Part shown: positions 40,329 through 47,127 of the stretch, piece after piece
Position numbering within the stretch: the stretch's first letter is position 1
Layout: the number at the start of each line of letters is the position of its first letter
NCBI RefSeq assembly: GCF_007097385.1
Contig: NZ_VJZS01000004.1
Location: 1 to 64,000, forward strand
Source: Flavobacterium sp. ZT3R18
GTDB lineage: Bacteria; Bacteroidota; Bacteroidia; Flavobacteriales; Flavobacteriaceae
Direction of reading: 5' to 3'
DNA length: 64,000 bases
Made by a program: the position numbers and the translations under genes
The notes under the pieces: model-generated
What the model was told of the DNA's origin: nothing
Databases searched by the model: none
What the model saw: the letters and a program-made list of their open reading frames with translations, nothing else

Positions 40329-40481
40329 ATGGCAAAGAAAACCGTAGCATCGTTACAAACATCTTCTAAGAGATTATCAAAAGCCATCAAAATGGTGAAA
40401 TCTCCAGTAACCGGAGCATATACATTCGTTGAATCTATTATGGCTCCTGAAGCAGTTGATGAATTCTTGAAAAAGAAATAA
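40329..40481 (+). CDS. DUF4295 small ribosomal-cluster protein
   Basis: 50 residues, MAKKTVASLQTSSKRLSKAI ... MAPEAVDEFLKKK. It matches DUF4295, a Bacteroidota-specific family always found beside bL33 and ftsY. From memory, a small Bacteroidota-specific protein named bL38 was seen in the Flavobacterium johnsoniae ribosome and this family may be it; I cannot verify that here. It is basic and short, consistent with a ribosomal protein. Confidence 0.88.
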   Translation: MAKKTVASLQTSSKRLSKAIKMVKSPVTGAYTFVESIMAPEAVDEFLKKK

Positions 40482-40500
40482 TCAACTTACCTATTATATA

Positions 40501-40534
40501 GAAAAGCTACTTTCATTCGGAAGTAGCTTTTTTA
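40501..40534 (+). terminator. Terminator of ribosomal cluster
   Basis: aaaagctacttt and aagtagctttttt arms with a short loop. Confidence 0.9.
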
Positions 40535-40657
40535 TTTTCTATATTTACAACTCGAAATAGAAAACATGGTTTTAGAGATTAATTTTAAGTTTTTCTAAGG
40601 TTTGTTTTCTGAATCTTTCGAAAAATGTGAATTCCAAATCGTAAATCTTCATTTTAA

Positions 40658-41626
40658 ATGAGCTTTTTTAAAAAAATATTCTCCTCAGAGAAAAAAGAAT
40701 CGTTAGACAAAGGTCTAGAAAAAACTAAAACTACTTTTTTTTCCAAGTTATCCAAAGCAGTGGCTGGAAAGTCAAAAGTGGATGATGATGTTTTAGATAA
40801 TTTAGAAGAAATTCTCGTTTCTTCGGATGTGGGAGTCAATACAACACTAAAAATAATTACCCGAATAGAAAAAAGAGTGGAAGCTGATAAGTACTTAGGT
40901 ATTGATGAGCTGAACCAGATTCTAAGAGAAGAAATAGCCGCTTTATTATCTGAGACCAATGCGGGAGAAGCGACAGAGTTTGTTATCCCGATGTCTATCG
41001 GGACTGTGAACACAAAACCTTACGTTTTGATGGTAGTTGGAGTAAATGGAGTGGGTAAAACAACTACAATAGGAAAATTGGCTTATCAATTTAAGAAAGC
41101 TGGTTTTAATGTGGTTCTTGGAGCAGCAGATACTTTTCGTGCGGCCGCTATTGATCAATTGCAAATTTGGGCTGATAGAGTAGGTGTGTCTATTGTTAGA
41201 CAAGAAATGGGGAGTGATCCTGCTTCGGTAGCTTTTGATACCTTGCAATCGGCTGTGGCGCAAAATGCGGATATTGTCATTATTGATACAGCGGGTCGTT
41301 TGCACAATAAAATTAACCTGATGAATGAACTTTCAAAAGTAAAACGAGTGATGCAAAAAGTGGTTGGCGATGCCCCTCACGATGTAATGCTGGTTTTGGA
41401 TGGTTCTACGGGTCAAAATGCGTTTGAACAAGCCAAACAATTTACTGCAGCTACGGAGGTTACTTGCTTAGCGGTTACCAAATTAGACGGTACTGCTAAA
41501 GGTGGTGTTGTTATCGGTATTTCAGATCAGTTTCAAATTCCGGTTAAATACATTGGTGTTGGAGAAGGAATTGAAGATTTGCAGGTTTTTAATAAACACG
41601 AGTTTGTAGATAGTTTTTTTAAATAA
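40658..41626 (+). CDS. ftsY: Signal recognition particle receptor FtsY
   Basis: A 322-residue SRP GTPase that docks translating ribosomes at the membrane. N domain about 1-95. The G domain has G1 VVGVNGVGKTTTIGKLA, G2 DTFRAAAIDQL, G3 IIDTAGRLHNK, G4 TKLDGTAKGG, and closes with GVGEGIEDLQVF. The acidic A domain is nearly absent, so it is a short FtsY. An 18-bp palindrome is embedded in frame (IPMSIGT at about residues 110-116) exactly at the N-G junction. Confidence 0.96.
   Translation: MSFFKKIFSSEKKESLDKGLEKTKTTFFSKLSKAVAGKSKVDDDVLDNLEEILVSSDVGVNTTLKIITRIEKRVEADKYLGIDELNQILREEIAALLSETNAGEATEFVIPMSIGTVNTKPYVLMVVGVNGVGKTTTIGKLAYQFKKAGFNVVLGAADTFRAAAIDQLQIWADRVGVSIVRQEMGSDPASVAFDTLQSAVAQNADIVIIDTAGRLHNKINLMNELSKVKRVMQKVVGDAPHDVMLVLDGSTGQNAFEQAKQFTAATEVTCLAVTKLDGTAKGGVVIGISDQFQIPVKYIGVGEGIEDLQVFNKHEFVDSFFK
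40986..41003. repeat. 18-bp palindrome inside ftsY
   Basis: tcccgatgtctatcggga, which encodes PMSIG between the N and G domains. Confidence 0.85.
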
Positions 41627-41640
41627 TTGATCTGTGCTTT

Positions 41641-41799
41641 ATGAAAAATTATAATCCTATTTACTTTTATTTTGTAAGTATCGCGGCTTTTGTGTTGGCA
41701 AACATTATTAGAACAACCAGTGTTGGTTTTTATTATGCTTTATTGATTGTTGGTTTGGTCTTTTTCTTTTTAGGATTGATGAGGAGAATGAGGAAATAG
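41641..41799 (+). CDS. Small two-helix membrane protein (52 aa)
   Basis: ATG 41641 lies 14 nt after ftsY. Residues 7-22 (IYFYFVSIAAFVLANI) and 29-46 (GFYYALLIVGLVFFFLG) are hydrophobic, followed by RRMRK, which suggests a cytoplasmic basic tail. The clean frame and tight spacing support a real gene co-transcribed with ftsY. The function is unknown. Confidence 0.65.
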   Translation: MKNYNPIYFYFVSIAAFVLANIIRTTSVGFYYALLIVGLVFFFLGLMRRMRK

Positions 41800-41838
41800 G
41801 TCGATGTATTTAGATAATTGCCTCGATAATTATTAGGA

Positions 41839-41904
41839 ATGAAAAGTTTAGCGGTGTTTCGTAATTTTTAACTTAATTATGAAACACCACTAATTATTTA
41901 AGGA
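41839..41904. repeat. Left direct repeat flanking RelE module
   Basis: About 66 bp (atgaaaagtttagcggtg...) matching 42774-42840 in direct orientation. Each copy is itself an imperfect dyad (ttagcggtgtttcgtaat with attatgaaacaccactaa), so it could also act as a terminator. Confidence 0.8.
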
Positions 41905-41993
41905 CCTTTTCTAATGACTTATTGCAAGTAAAAGGATTTTTCGCTATCCTAATAGGATTATGTAAAGCTTTCAGCGAGGGGTCTTTTATAAAA

Positions 41994-42323
41994 TTAAAGT
42001 CTTAGATTTTTCTTTAGAATAGATAAATCAATAGCATCAAAATCAGTTTTATTATAAATAGAACTCAAAAGTATTTCTTTTTGGTTGACTTCAATTATAG
42101 TTTCGTAAGTTATAATTCTACCGCCACCGCTAGAACCTTTGCCTTTGGATTTTATTTTTAGATTGATTTTTCTAAAACCGTCTCCTAAATCGGTAGATAA
42201 TGCTAATTCTTTTTCAATATTATCTAATAAATATTGAATATCTGATTTTAAGGAAGGGAATTTTTTTGCTAACGGCTTTAATTCTTTTTTAAAGTTTTCG
42301 TGAACAGTTACTTTATAATTCAT
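41994..42323 (-). CDS. RelE/HigB-type toxin
   Basis: A 109-residue protein: MNYKVTVHENFKKELKPLAK, ...DIQYLLDNIEKELALSTDLG, FRKINLKIKSKGKGSSGGGR and IITYETIIEV. The KSKGKGSSGGGRxIT segment is diagnostic of a RelE-like subgroup common in Bacteroidota; mRNA cleavage is the expected activity. The start overlaps the antitoxin stop by 11 nt. The frame is intact. Confidence 0.85.
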   Translation of the reverse strand: MNYKVTVHENFKKELKPLAKKFPSLKSDIQYLLDNIEKELALSTDLGDGFRKINLKIKSKGKGSSGGGRIITYETIIEVNQKEILLSSIYNKTDFDAIDLSILKKNLRL

Positions 42324-42561
42324 CTAAAAAAGATTGTGCCGATTGGTATTGTTTTTTACCGATATTCTCTCTAATATCTTCAGCTACTTTTTTTAAGTTA
42401 TTTAGATATTTTTTTTCTTTCAAACTTAATTCTTTTGTAACGGGTTTTCCAAGTCCTGCATCAATTGTTATTCCTTTACTTCCCGCATCAGTGAGTATTT
42501 TTACCAATTCAAGGACAACTTTCCCTGCTTTGGTTCTTTCGTTTATATTTAGCGTTGTCAT
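42313..42561 (-). CDS. Antitoxin partner of RelE-type toxin
   Basis: An 82-residue protein: MTTLNINERTKAGKVVLELV, ...ENIGKKQYQSAQSFLDEL. It has a short N-terminal DNA-binding-like strand and a helical C-terminus that would wrap the toxin. A minus-strand TATATTTG (42582-42589) precedes it. It is the first gene of the two-gene module. Confidence 0.82.
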   Translation of the reverse strand: MTTLNINERTKAGKVVLELVKILTDAGSKGITIDAGLGKPVTKELSLKEKKYLNNLKKVAEDIRENIGKKQYQSAQSFLDEL

Positions 42562-42734
42562 AATTACTAATTTTAGAAATACAAATATACAAAAATCGTG
42601 CTACTCAAGTAACATGCTTTTCAAACTATTGCTGTAACCCTCCATTGTTGAATTTCTAAGATATTCAAGGAGAAGTTAGGCAATTTTTATGGATTTACAG
42701 CTTTAAAGAGCTTTTGAAAAAAAGGTAAAGTCAG

Positions 42735-42752
42735 TCCCGAAATCTTTCGGGA
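42735..42752. repeat. 18-bp palindrome, intergenic copy
   Basis: tcccgaaatctttcggga, the only copy in the window lying between genes. It is located between the RelE module and its right flanking repeat. Confidence 0.8.
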
Positions 42753-42773
42753 TTATGCAGCGGGTTATAGTCT

Positions 42774-42840
42774 ATGAAAAGTTTAGCGGTGTTTTGTGAT
42801 TTTTAACATAATTACGAAACACTGCTAATTATTTAAAGGA
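42774..42840. repeat. Right direct repeat flanking RelE module
   Basis: Matches 41839-41904 with scattered changes, several of which keep or swap pairs in the internal dyad. It lies at the 3' end of the serine hydrolase gene. Confidence 0.8.
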
Positions 42841-42867
42841 TTTTTTTGTAATAAATAATTTTTAACC

Positions 42868-43935
42868 CTACTGATACAAAGCACTAATTTTTGTCCAAAG
42901 CGTTTCGTCGAAATCGGATAGGGCTAGGTTTGCATTATCTGCGGCATCCCCCATTCGGATAACGACCATTTTTTTGCTGGGAACCACATAGATTTTTTGG
43001 TCGTTTTTGCCCAATGCCATAAACATATCGTTTGGTGCTGTTGGGATGATACTTCCTTGAAAAGTAGCTTGTGATTGTGGTAAATGGTAATTGGCTTTAC
43101 CATTCAACCACCATAAATAGCCGTATCCTAAGTTGATGTTTTGAGAAGCGTTTGTAGCTTCATTGAAATAACTTTCGTTTAAGATTACATCATTCTCCCA
43201 TTTTCCTTTATTGTACATCAGTAATCCAAAACGGGCCATGCTTCTGGTGGTACTGCTATACACAATATTGTTGCCAGAGGTAAGCCAAGTCCCATTCATT
43301 CCTATTTTGTCTCTTAATTTGGCGTTGAAATAGGAATTCCAAGTTTGACCACTGGCTTGTGCAATGACATCTTGCAATTTTACATATACATTGTGATACG
43401 CCCAACGGGTCCCTGCATCGGAGGTGTAGGTTAGGGCCGAAGGTGAAACATTATCGGTGGTGTCGTCTAGACCGGAAGTCATGGTCAATAAATTTTTGCA
43501 GGTAATGAGATTTTCTTTGGCAATTGGCGCACTCGTCCAACCCGTTCCTATATATTGAGACACTTTGTTGTTGATGTTGATGAGATTTTCTTGTTGGGCA
43601 ATTCCCGTCATGGTTGATGTTAATGTTTTCCCTGCACTTGCCCAATACCAATTGGTGTTGGTATCATGACCGTTAAAATAATTTTCCATTACGATGCGCC
43701 CGTTGACAATGATGATAAAACCTTTGGAATGTTTGAGTGCTAAATAATCCAAAAGGGGTTGTACAGCGGAAGATTTCCAACCGAGGCTTTCTATTGATTT
43801 GGTTTCCCATGTTGAACCCGAAATCGGTGGAAAATATAGTGTTTCTGTAGGTGTTGAAGGGTCTGGCTCTGTAGTGTCAGAGGAACAATTAATGCAAAAA
43901 AGCACAATGAATAGTAATAGTATTGATTTTGGCAT
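42868..43935 (-). CDS. Beta-lactamase-family serine hydrolase (lipoprotein)
   Basis: A 355-residue class C beta-lactamase/DD-peptidase-fold protein. The lipoprotein signal is LLLFIVLFCINCSS, followed by a Ser/Thr/Pro linker. The nucleophile motif SxxK is WASAGKTLTSTMTGIA (about residue 97), and a Tyr-containing second motif lies near WAYHNVYVKLQD. It is probably an esterase or D-amino-acid peptidase rather than an antibiotic hydrolase. The region upstream of its start is duplicated at 45411-45505. Confidence 0.85.
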   Translation of the reverse strand: MPKSILLLFIVLFCINCSSDTTEPDPSTPTETLYFPPISGSTWETKSIESLGWKSSAVQPLLDYLALKHSKGFIIIVNGRIVMENYFNGHDTNTNWYWASAGKTLTSTMTGIAQQENLININNKVSQYIGTGWTSAPIAKENLITCKNLLTMTSGLDDTTDNVSPSALTYTSDAGTRWAYHNVYVKLQDVIAQASGQTWNSYFNAKLRDKIGMNGTWLTSGNNIVYSSTTRSMARFGLLMYNKGKWENDVILNESYFNEATNASQNINLGYGYLWWLNGKANYHLPQSQATFQGSIIPTAPNDMFMALGKNDQKIYVVPSKKMVVIRMGDAADNANLALSDFDETLWTKISALYQ

Positions 43936-43988
43936 GGTTGCAAAGATTAGTTTTGGATAGGATCAAAAATATTGAAAATAGTTTAATG
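43894..43988. repeat. Left copy of 95-bp direct repeat
   Basis: Covers the first codons and upstream region of the serine hydrolase gene. It aligns without gaps to 45411-45505 with about 12 differences in 95 by my count. The mobile mystery protein module lies between the copies. Confidence 0.8.
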
Positions 43989-44002
43989 CGAAGGTGAAAT
44001 TT

Positions 44003-44599
44003 TTACGATTTTGCAAAAGCTATTAAAGATTGTATTTCATTTTTATCTGCCAATTTCACTGCTTTTATATAGGTTGCTCTTGCGTCGGTTTGCCGAACCA
44101 AATCATTCCTTCCCCAAGTAAAAAAAGGATCTCTAAAAATCTTTTCCATGATTAGGTCGGCTATTAGTCGAGAATGTCTTCCGTTACCGTTGGGAAAACA
44201 ATGAATACTAACTAATCGGTGCTTGAATCGAATTGCAATTTCCTCGTGGGAATAGGTGTTGTTGTCAATCCAAAATAGGCAATCATCCAATAGATTCCTT
44301 AGTTCAATTGGGATTAAATAACTTTTTACCCCTATATTTTTTTCGGAGCTTCTAAATTGTCCCGCCCATTTCCAAACATCCGCATACATTTTTTTATGAA
44401 GGTCTTTAATGAACTTTTCCGTCAGTAATTGCTCTTTTTTGAACTTTCGGGCAAAAGTCCATTGAATGGCTTTTTCAATATTCTGTTGCTCAAATTCATC
44501 CAACTCTTCCCTTGTGGTAATGGACTTAATTAAAAGACCTTCTTTTTCCTCCTCGTCGAGTTCTGTTTGTCCTTGAATGTAGTTGATATTTAATCCCAT
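44003..44599 (-). CDS. Mobile mystery protein B (Fic-domain)
   Basis: A 198-residue Fic-fold protein. The active-site motif is HCFPNGNGRHSRLIADLI (HxFx(D/E)GNGRxxR with Asn in place of the acidic residue). The inhibitory-type helix is absent from the visible termini. The protein would transfer AMP or another nucleotide to a target. Named with its partner for the recurring mobile A/B gene pair. It starts inside the end of the partner gene (10-nt overlap). Confidence 0.88.
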   Translation of the reverse strand: MGLNINYIQGQTELDEEEKEGLLIKSITTREELDEFEQQNIEKAIQWTFARKFKKEQLLTEKFIKDLHKKMYADVWKWAGQFRSSEKNIGVKSYLIPIELRNLLDDCLFWIDNNTYSHEEIAIRFKHRLVSIHCFPNGNGRHSRLIADLIMEKIFRDPFFTWGRNDLVRQTDARATYIKAVKLADKNEIQSLIAFAKS

Positions 44600-45054
44600 A
44601 AATATTTCGGCATTTCATTTTTAATCTCGGTTGTTTTTAGTTCGATTGCTTTTTTAATCCGTTGTTCCGAGTTTTGCTGCTCTTCCAATTTCATAGAATT
44701 ACTGGTTCGCAAGACAATTTCTCTTGCAATTTCCTGAGCTCTTTGCTCAATCATCTCTTCCAAACTCTCGTGTTGCGAAACAAAACCATACACTAATTTC
44801 ATATCCAGAGCACGAGCCGCCTCATTCAATGATTTAAGAGAAATCGTTCCATTTACTTCTCTTTCTTCCATTTCCTTGATGCTTTGCGCTGATATAGACA
44901 ACCTATTTCCTAATTGTCGCATTGACATTTTAAGTGCAGAACGAAGTGTATGAATCCAACCTTTAGGTGGAATTATAACTGTTTTTAATGGACGAAAAAC
45001 AGTTAGTTTTCGTTCTGTTTGGTCGATTAGTAATTGTTGTTTCTGATTTTTCAT
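44590..45054 (-). CDS. Mobile mystery protein A (XRE-type regulator)
   Basis: A 154-residue protein with a central helix-turn-helix (MSMRQLGNRLSISAQSIKEM, EEREVNGTISLKSL) followed by LVYGFVSQHESLEEMIEQRA and a long charged helix. The segment before the HTH (PPKGWIHTLRSALK) is characteristic of this family. It probably represses its own operon by binding three palindromes upstream (45061-45171) and may hold the Fic partner in check. Confidence 0.88.
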   Translation of the reverse strand: MKNQKQQLLIDQTERKLTVFRPLKTVIIPPKGWIHTLRSALKMSMRQLGNRLSISAQSIKEMEEREVNGTISLKSLNEAARALDMKLVYGFVSQHESLEEMIEQRAQEIAREIVLRTSNSMKLEEQQNSEQRIKKAIELKTTEIKNEMPKYLWD

Positions 45055-45060
45055 AAGGGT

Positions 45061-45171
45061 ATAGCCTTAAAGTTTAAATACAAATTTAAGGCTATAGCAT
45101 TAAAAAAACAAATTTATTTTAAGGTTGTAGCCTTAAAGTAAAAATAATACTTTAAGGTTATAGCCTTAAAG
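45061..45171 (-). promoter_or_regulatory. Three-site operator/promoter of the MMP A/B operon
   Basis: Palindromes lie at 45061-45095 (atagccttaa / ttaaggctat arms), 45117-45138 and 45150-45171 (ctttaaggttatagccttaaag split by one base pair change). All share taaggnt.tagcctta. The first brackets a minus-strand TAAATTTG (45081-45088), the likely -7 element, so bound repressor would block transcription. Confidence 0.75.
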
Positions 45172-45198
45172 TAAAATAGATACGGTAAATTTATCCTA

Positions 45199-45256
45199 GC
45201 TTGTGCAATGACATCTTGCACTCTCTGTGGTGTCTGAGGATCAATTAATCAAAAAA
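45199..45256 (-). pseudogene. Two fragments of a duplicated serine hydrolase gene
   Basis: gcttgtgcaatgacatcttg (from 45200) matches 43357-43376 inside the serine hydrolase gene. The next 35 bases match its codons near 43868-43903. Both are in the order and orientation of that gene with the intervening sequence deleted. Together with 45411-45505 they are remains of a second copy. Confidence 0.6.
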
Positions 45257-45410
45257 CATGAGTATCTGTGACTAATGCCAAACCGATAAAATTGGCCACA
45301 GATTAAAAAGATTCACACAGATTTCTCTAATAATGTGCATAAAATCTGTGCGAATCTGTGAAATCAGTGGCGAAAAAAATATACATGGTACACTTTGCGG
45401 ACTGTCATAT
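45257..45410. repeat. Unrelated insert with cacagatt inverted words
   Basis: Contains cacagattaaaaagattcac and gcgaatctgtgaaatcagtg, an imperfect inverted array of a common Flavobacterium intergenic word. It interrupts the duplicated hydrolase remnant. No gene is visible. Confidence 0.45.
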
Positions 45411-45505
45411 CAAAAAAAGTGCAATGAATAGTGATAGTATTGATTTTGAAATAATTGCGAAGATTGGTTTTGTATAGGATCAAAAATATTGAAAATAGTT
45501 TAATG
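45411..45505. repeat. Right copy of 95-bp direct repeat
   Basis: Matches 43894-43988. The ATG region of the former hydrolase copy is no longer functional. Confidence 0.8.
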
Positions 45506-45590
45506 AGAATGCGTTTTTTTATTTCCTTTGGTTTTATAAAGTTTAACTTTGTCGTATTAACTAAAGATGTTGAGGAACGGGATGCCCTAG

Positions 45591-45672
45591 CCCTGATAGC
45601 AGTGGAAATCCTTATGAGTCTCGTTTTTTTCTAACGAGACTCATAAGATTGAAACGAATAGCAGGAAACAGC
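45591..45672 (+). ncRNA. Candidate structured RNA element, family copy 3
   Basis: ccctgatagcagtggaaatc, a perfect 13-bp stem (45611-45623 with 45635-45647, cttatgagtctcg/cgagactcataag), then attgaaacgaatagcagg. The outer helix here is cct/agg. It lies about 60-140 nt upstream of a lipoprotein gene. Confidence 0.58.
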
Positions 45673-45734
45673 TCCTCCCTTCGACTTCGCTCAGGTAACG
45701 ACTTCATTCTTCGTAATGACAAAGTAATTATTCT

Positions 45735-46178
45735 ATGAAAAAAGTATTTGGTGTTTTACTGGTAGCCCTCTTATTTGTTGGGTGTAAGCAAAAAATAAAT
45801 CCGGCTGATGTTGAGAAAATCAACGGCTATTGGGAAATTGAAAAAGTGATTTTTGAGGATGGAGAAGAGAAGCAGTACGGTATGAATGAATCGTTTGATT
45901 ATTTTAAGATTGATGTAAATAATTCGGGGATTCGCAAAAAAGTAATGCCGCAATTGGATGGGACTTTTTTGGTGAATGATACTTTTGAAAATGTAAAAAT
46001 TCGATTTGCTGACGATCAGACCTTTTTGGATTATAGCACGCCGTATATGAAATGGAGTGAGGAAATACTGGCTTTGAGCGATACCGAATTGGTGGTTTTG
46101 AATGCAGAGAAAAAAGAATATCATTATAAAAAAACAGGGCCTATAAACCTTGACGACTATGGCAAAAAGACTAAATAA
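45735..46178 (+). CDS. Putative lipoprotein (147 aa)
   Basis: Signal MKKVFGVLLVALLFVGCKQK with lipobox LFVGC. The mature part (INGYWEIEKVIFEDGEEKQY, KIRFADDQTFLDYSTPYMKW) looks like a small beta-barrel of the lipocalin-like type seen in Bacteroidota. No specific ligand is evident. The gene overlaps the downstream DciA-like gene by 20 nt in another frame, so the two are co-transcribed. Confidence 0.75.
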   Translation: MKKVFGVLLVALLFVGCKQKINPADVEKINGYWEIEKVIFEDGEEKQYGMNESFDYFKIDVNNSGIRKKVMPQLDGTFLVNDTFENVKIRFADDQTFLDYSTPYMKWSEEILALSDTELVVLNAEKKEYHYKKTGPINLDDYGKKTK

Positions 46179-46455
46179 TCAAAGTACGGTGGGGGATGTT
46201 TTGAAACAAATTATCCAAGTCAATAAATTACAGCCCGGAATGGATCAGATTGACGTGAAGGAAGCTTGGCGCAATTTGATGGGAAATGGCGTGAATAGTT
46301 ATACCAATAATGTGGTTTTGAAAGGATCTACGCTGTATGTTGAGTTGACTTCGGCGGTGTTGCGTGAGGAATTAAGCCATGGTAAATCCAAAATCGTGAC
46401 GATGATCAATGAGGAATTGCGGCGGGATGTGGTGAGGGATGTTGTGTTGAGGTAG
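46159..46455 (+). CDS. DUF721 (DciA-like) protein
   Basis: A 98-residue protein, MAKRLNNQSTVGDVLKQIIQ ... LYVELTSAVLREELSHGKSK. It matches DUF721, the family that includes the replicative helicase loader/operator DciA. A role with DnaB is inferred from the family. ATG 46159 is preferred over a TTG three codons upstream. Confidence 0.8.
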   Translation: MAKRLNNQSTVGDVLKQIIQVNKLQPGMDQIDVKEAWRNLMGNGVNSYTNNVVLKGSTLYVELTSAVLREELSHGKSKIVTMINEELRRDVVRDVVLR

Positions 46456-46597
46456 GGATTTTAGATTGCTGATTAACGATTTTAGATTTTAGATTTTAGA
46501 TTTGACATAAAAAAATCCCGTTTCAATTGAAACGGGATTTTTATTGATATAGATTTTTAAATCGTTAATCTAAAATCTAAACTCTTAAATCTAAAAT
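46456..46597. repeat. ttttagatt word repeats with embedded ndk terminator
   Basis: ttttagattgctgattaacg and ttttagattttagattttag on the left are mirrored by aatctaaaatctaaactctt on the right. In the middle, aaaaatcccgtttc / gaaacgggatttttat (46509-46543) is a clear bidirectional terminator. Confidence 0.7.
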
Positions 46598-46598
46598 T

Positions 46599-47018
46599 CT
46601 AGAACTGCTCTCTTCCTGCGAAATGAAACGCACCTTCGATAGCTGCATTTTCGTCGCTATCTGAACCGTGAACTGCATTTTCTCCGATAGAAGTTGCGTA
46701 TGCTTTACGGATAGTTCCTTCAGCAGCTTCAGCTGGGTTTGTAGCACCGATTAAAGTTCTGAAATCTTCAACAGCGTTGTCTTTTTCTAAAATAGCAGCA
46801 ACAATAGGACCACGAGACATGAATTCTACTAATTCTCCGTAGAAAGGTCTTGCAGCGTGTACTGCGTAAAATGCTTGAGCATCTGCAACTGTTAATTGCG
46901 TTAATTTCAAAGAAACGATTTTGAAACCAGCGTTTGTAATCATTGCCAATATGTTTCCGATGTGTCCGTTTTGAACTGCATCAGGCTTAATCATTGTAAA
47001 AGTTCTATTAGTAGCCAT
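46599..47018 (-). CDS. ndk: Nucleoside diphosphate kinase
   Basis: A 139-residue enzyme balancing NTP pools by phosphate transfer through His in [13 protein letters not shown]. The start is [20 protein letters not shown], the canonical Ndk opening. An upstream in-frame start exists, but a minus-strand TATTTTTG (47043-47050) lies inside that extension, so ATG 47018 is preferred. Confidence 0.95.
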   Translation of the reverse strand: MATNRTFTMIKPDAVQNGHIGNILAMITNAGFKIVSLKLTQLTVADAQAFYAVHAARPFYGELVEFMSRGPIVAAILEKDNAVEDFRTLIGATNPAEAAEGTIRKAYATSIGENAVHGSDSDENAAIEGAFHFAGREQF

Positions 47019-47127
47019 TTTTATGTGTTTTAAAATTTTGTGCAAAAATATACTTTTTTTATCGAATGATTTTACCAAATTGTCAATTTAATGATGAAAA
47101 TTTGACTTTATCTCGGTTGTTTTGCTT

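Noticed and set aside
42868-43935. Antibiotic-resistance beta-lactamase
   Set aside because: Only the SxxK fold is clear; lipoprotein esterases and peptidases of the same family are far more common in this context.
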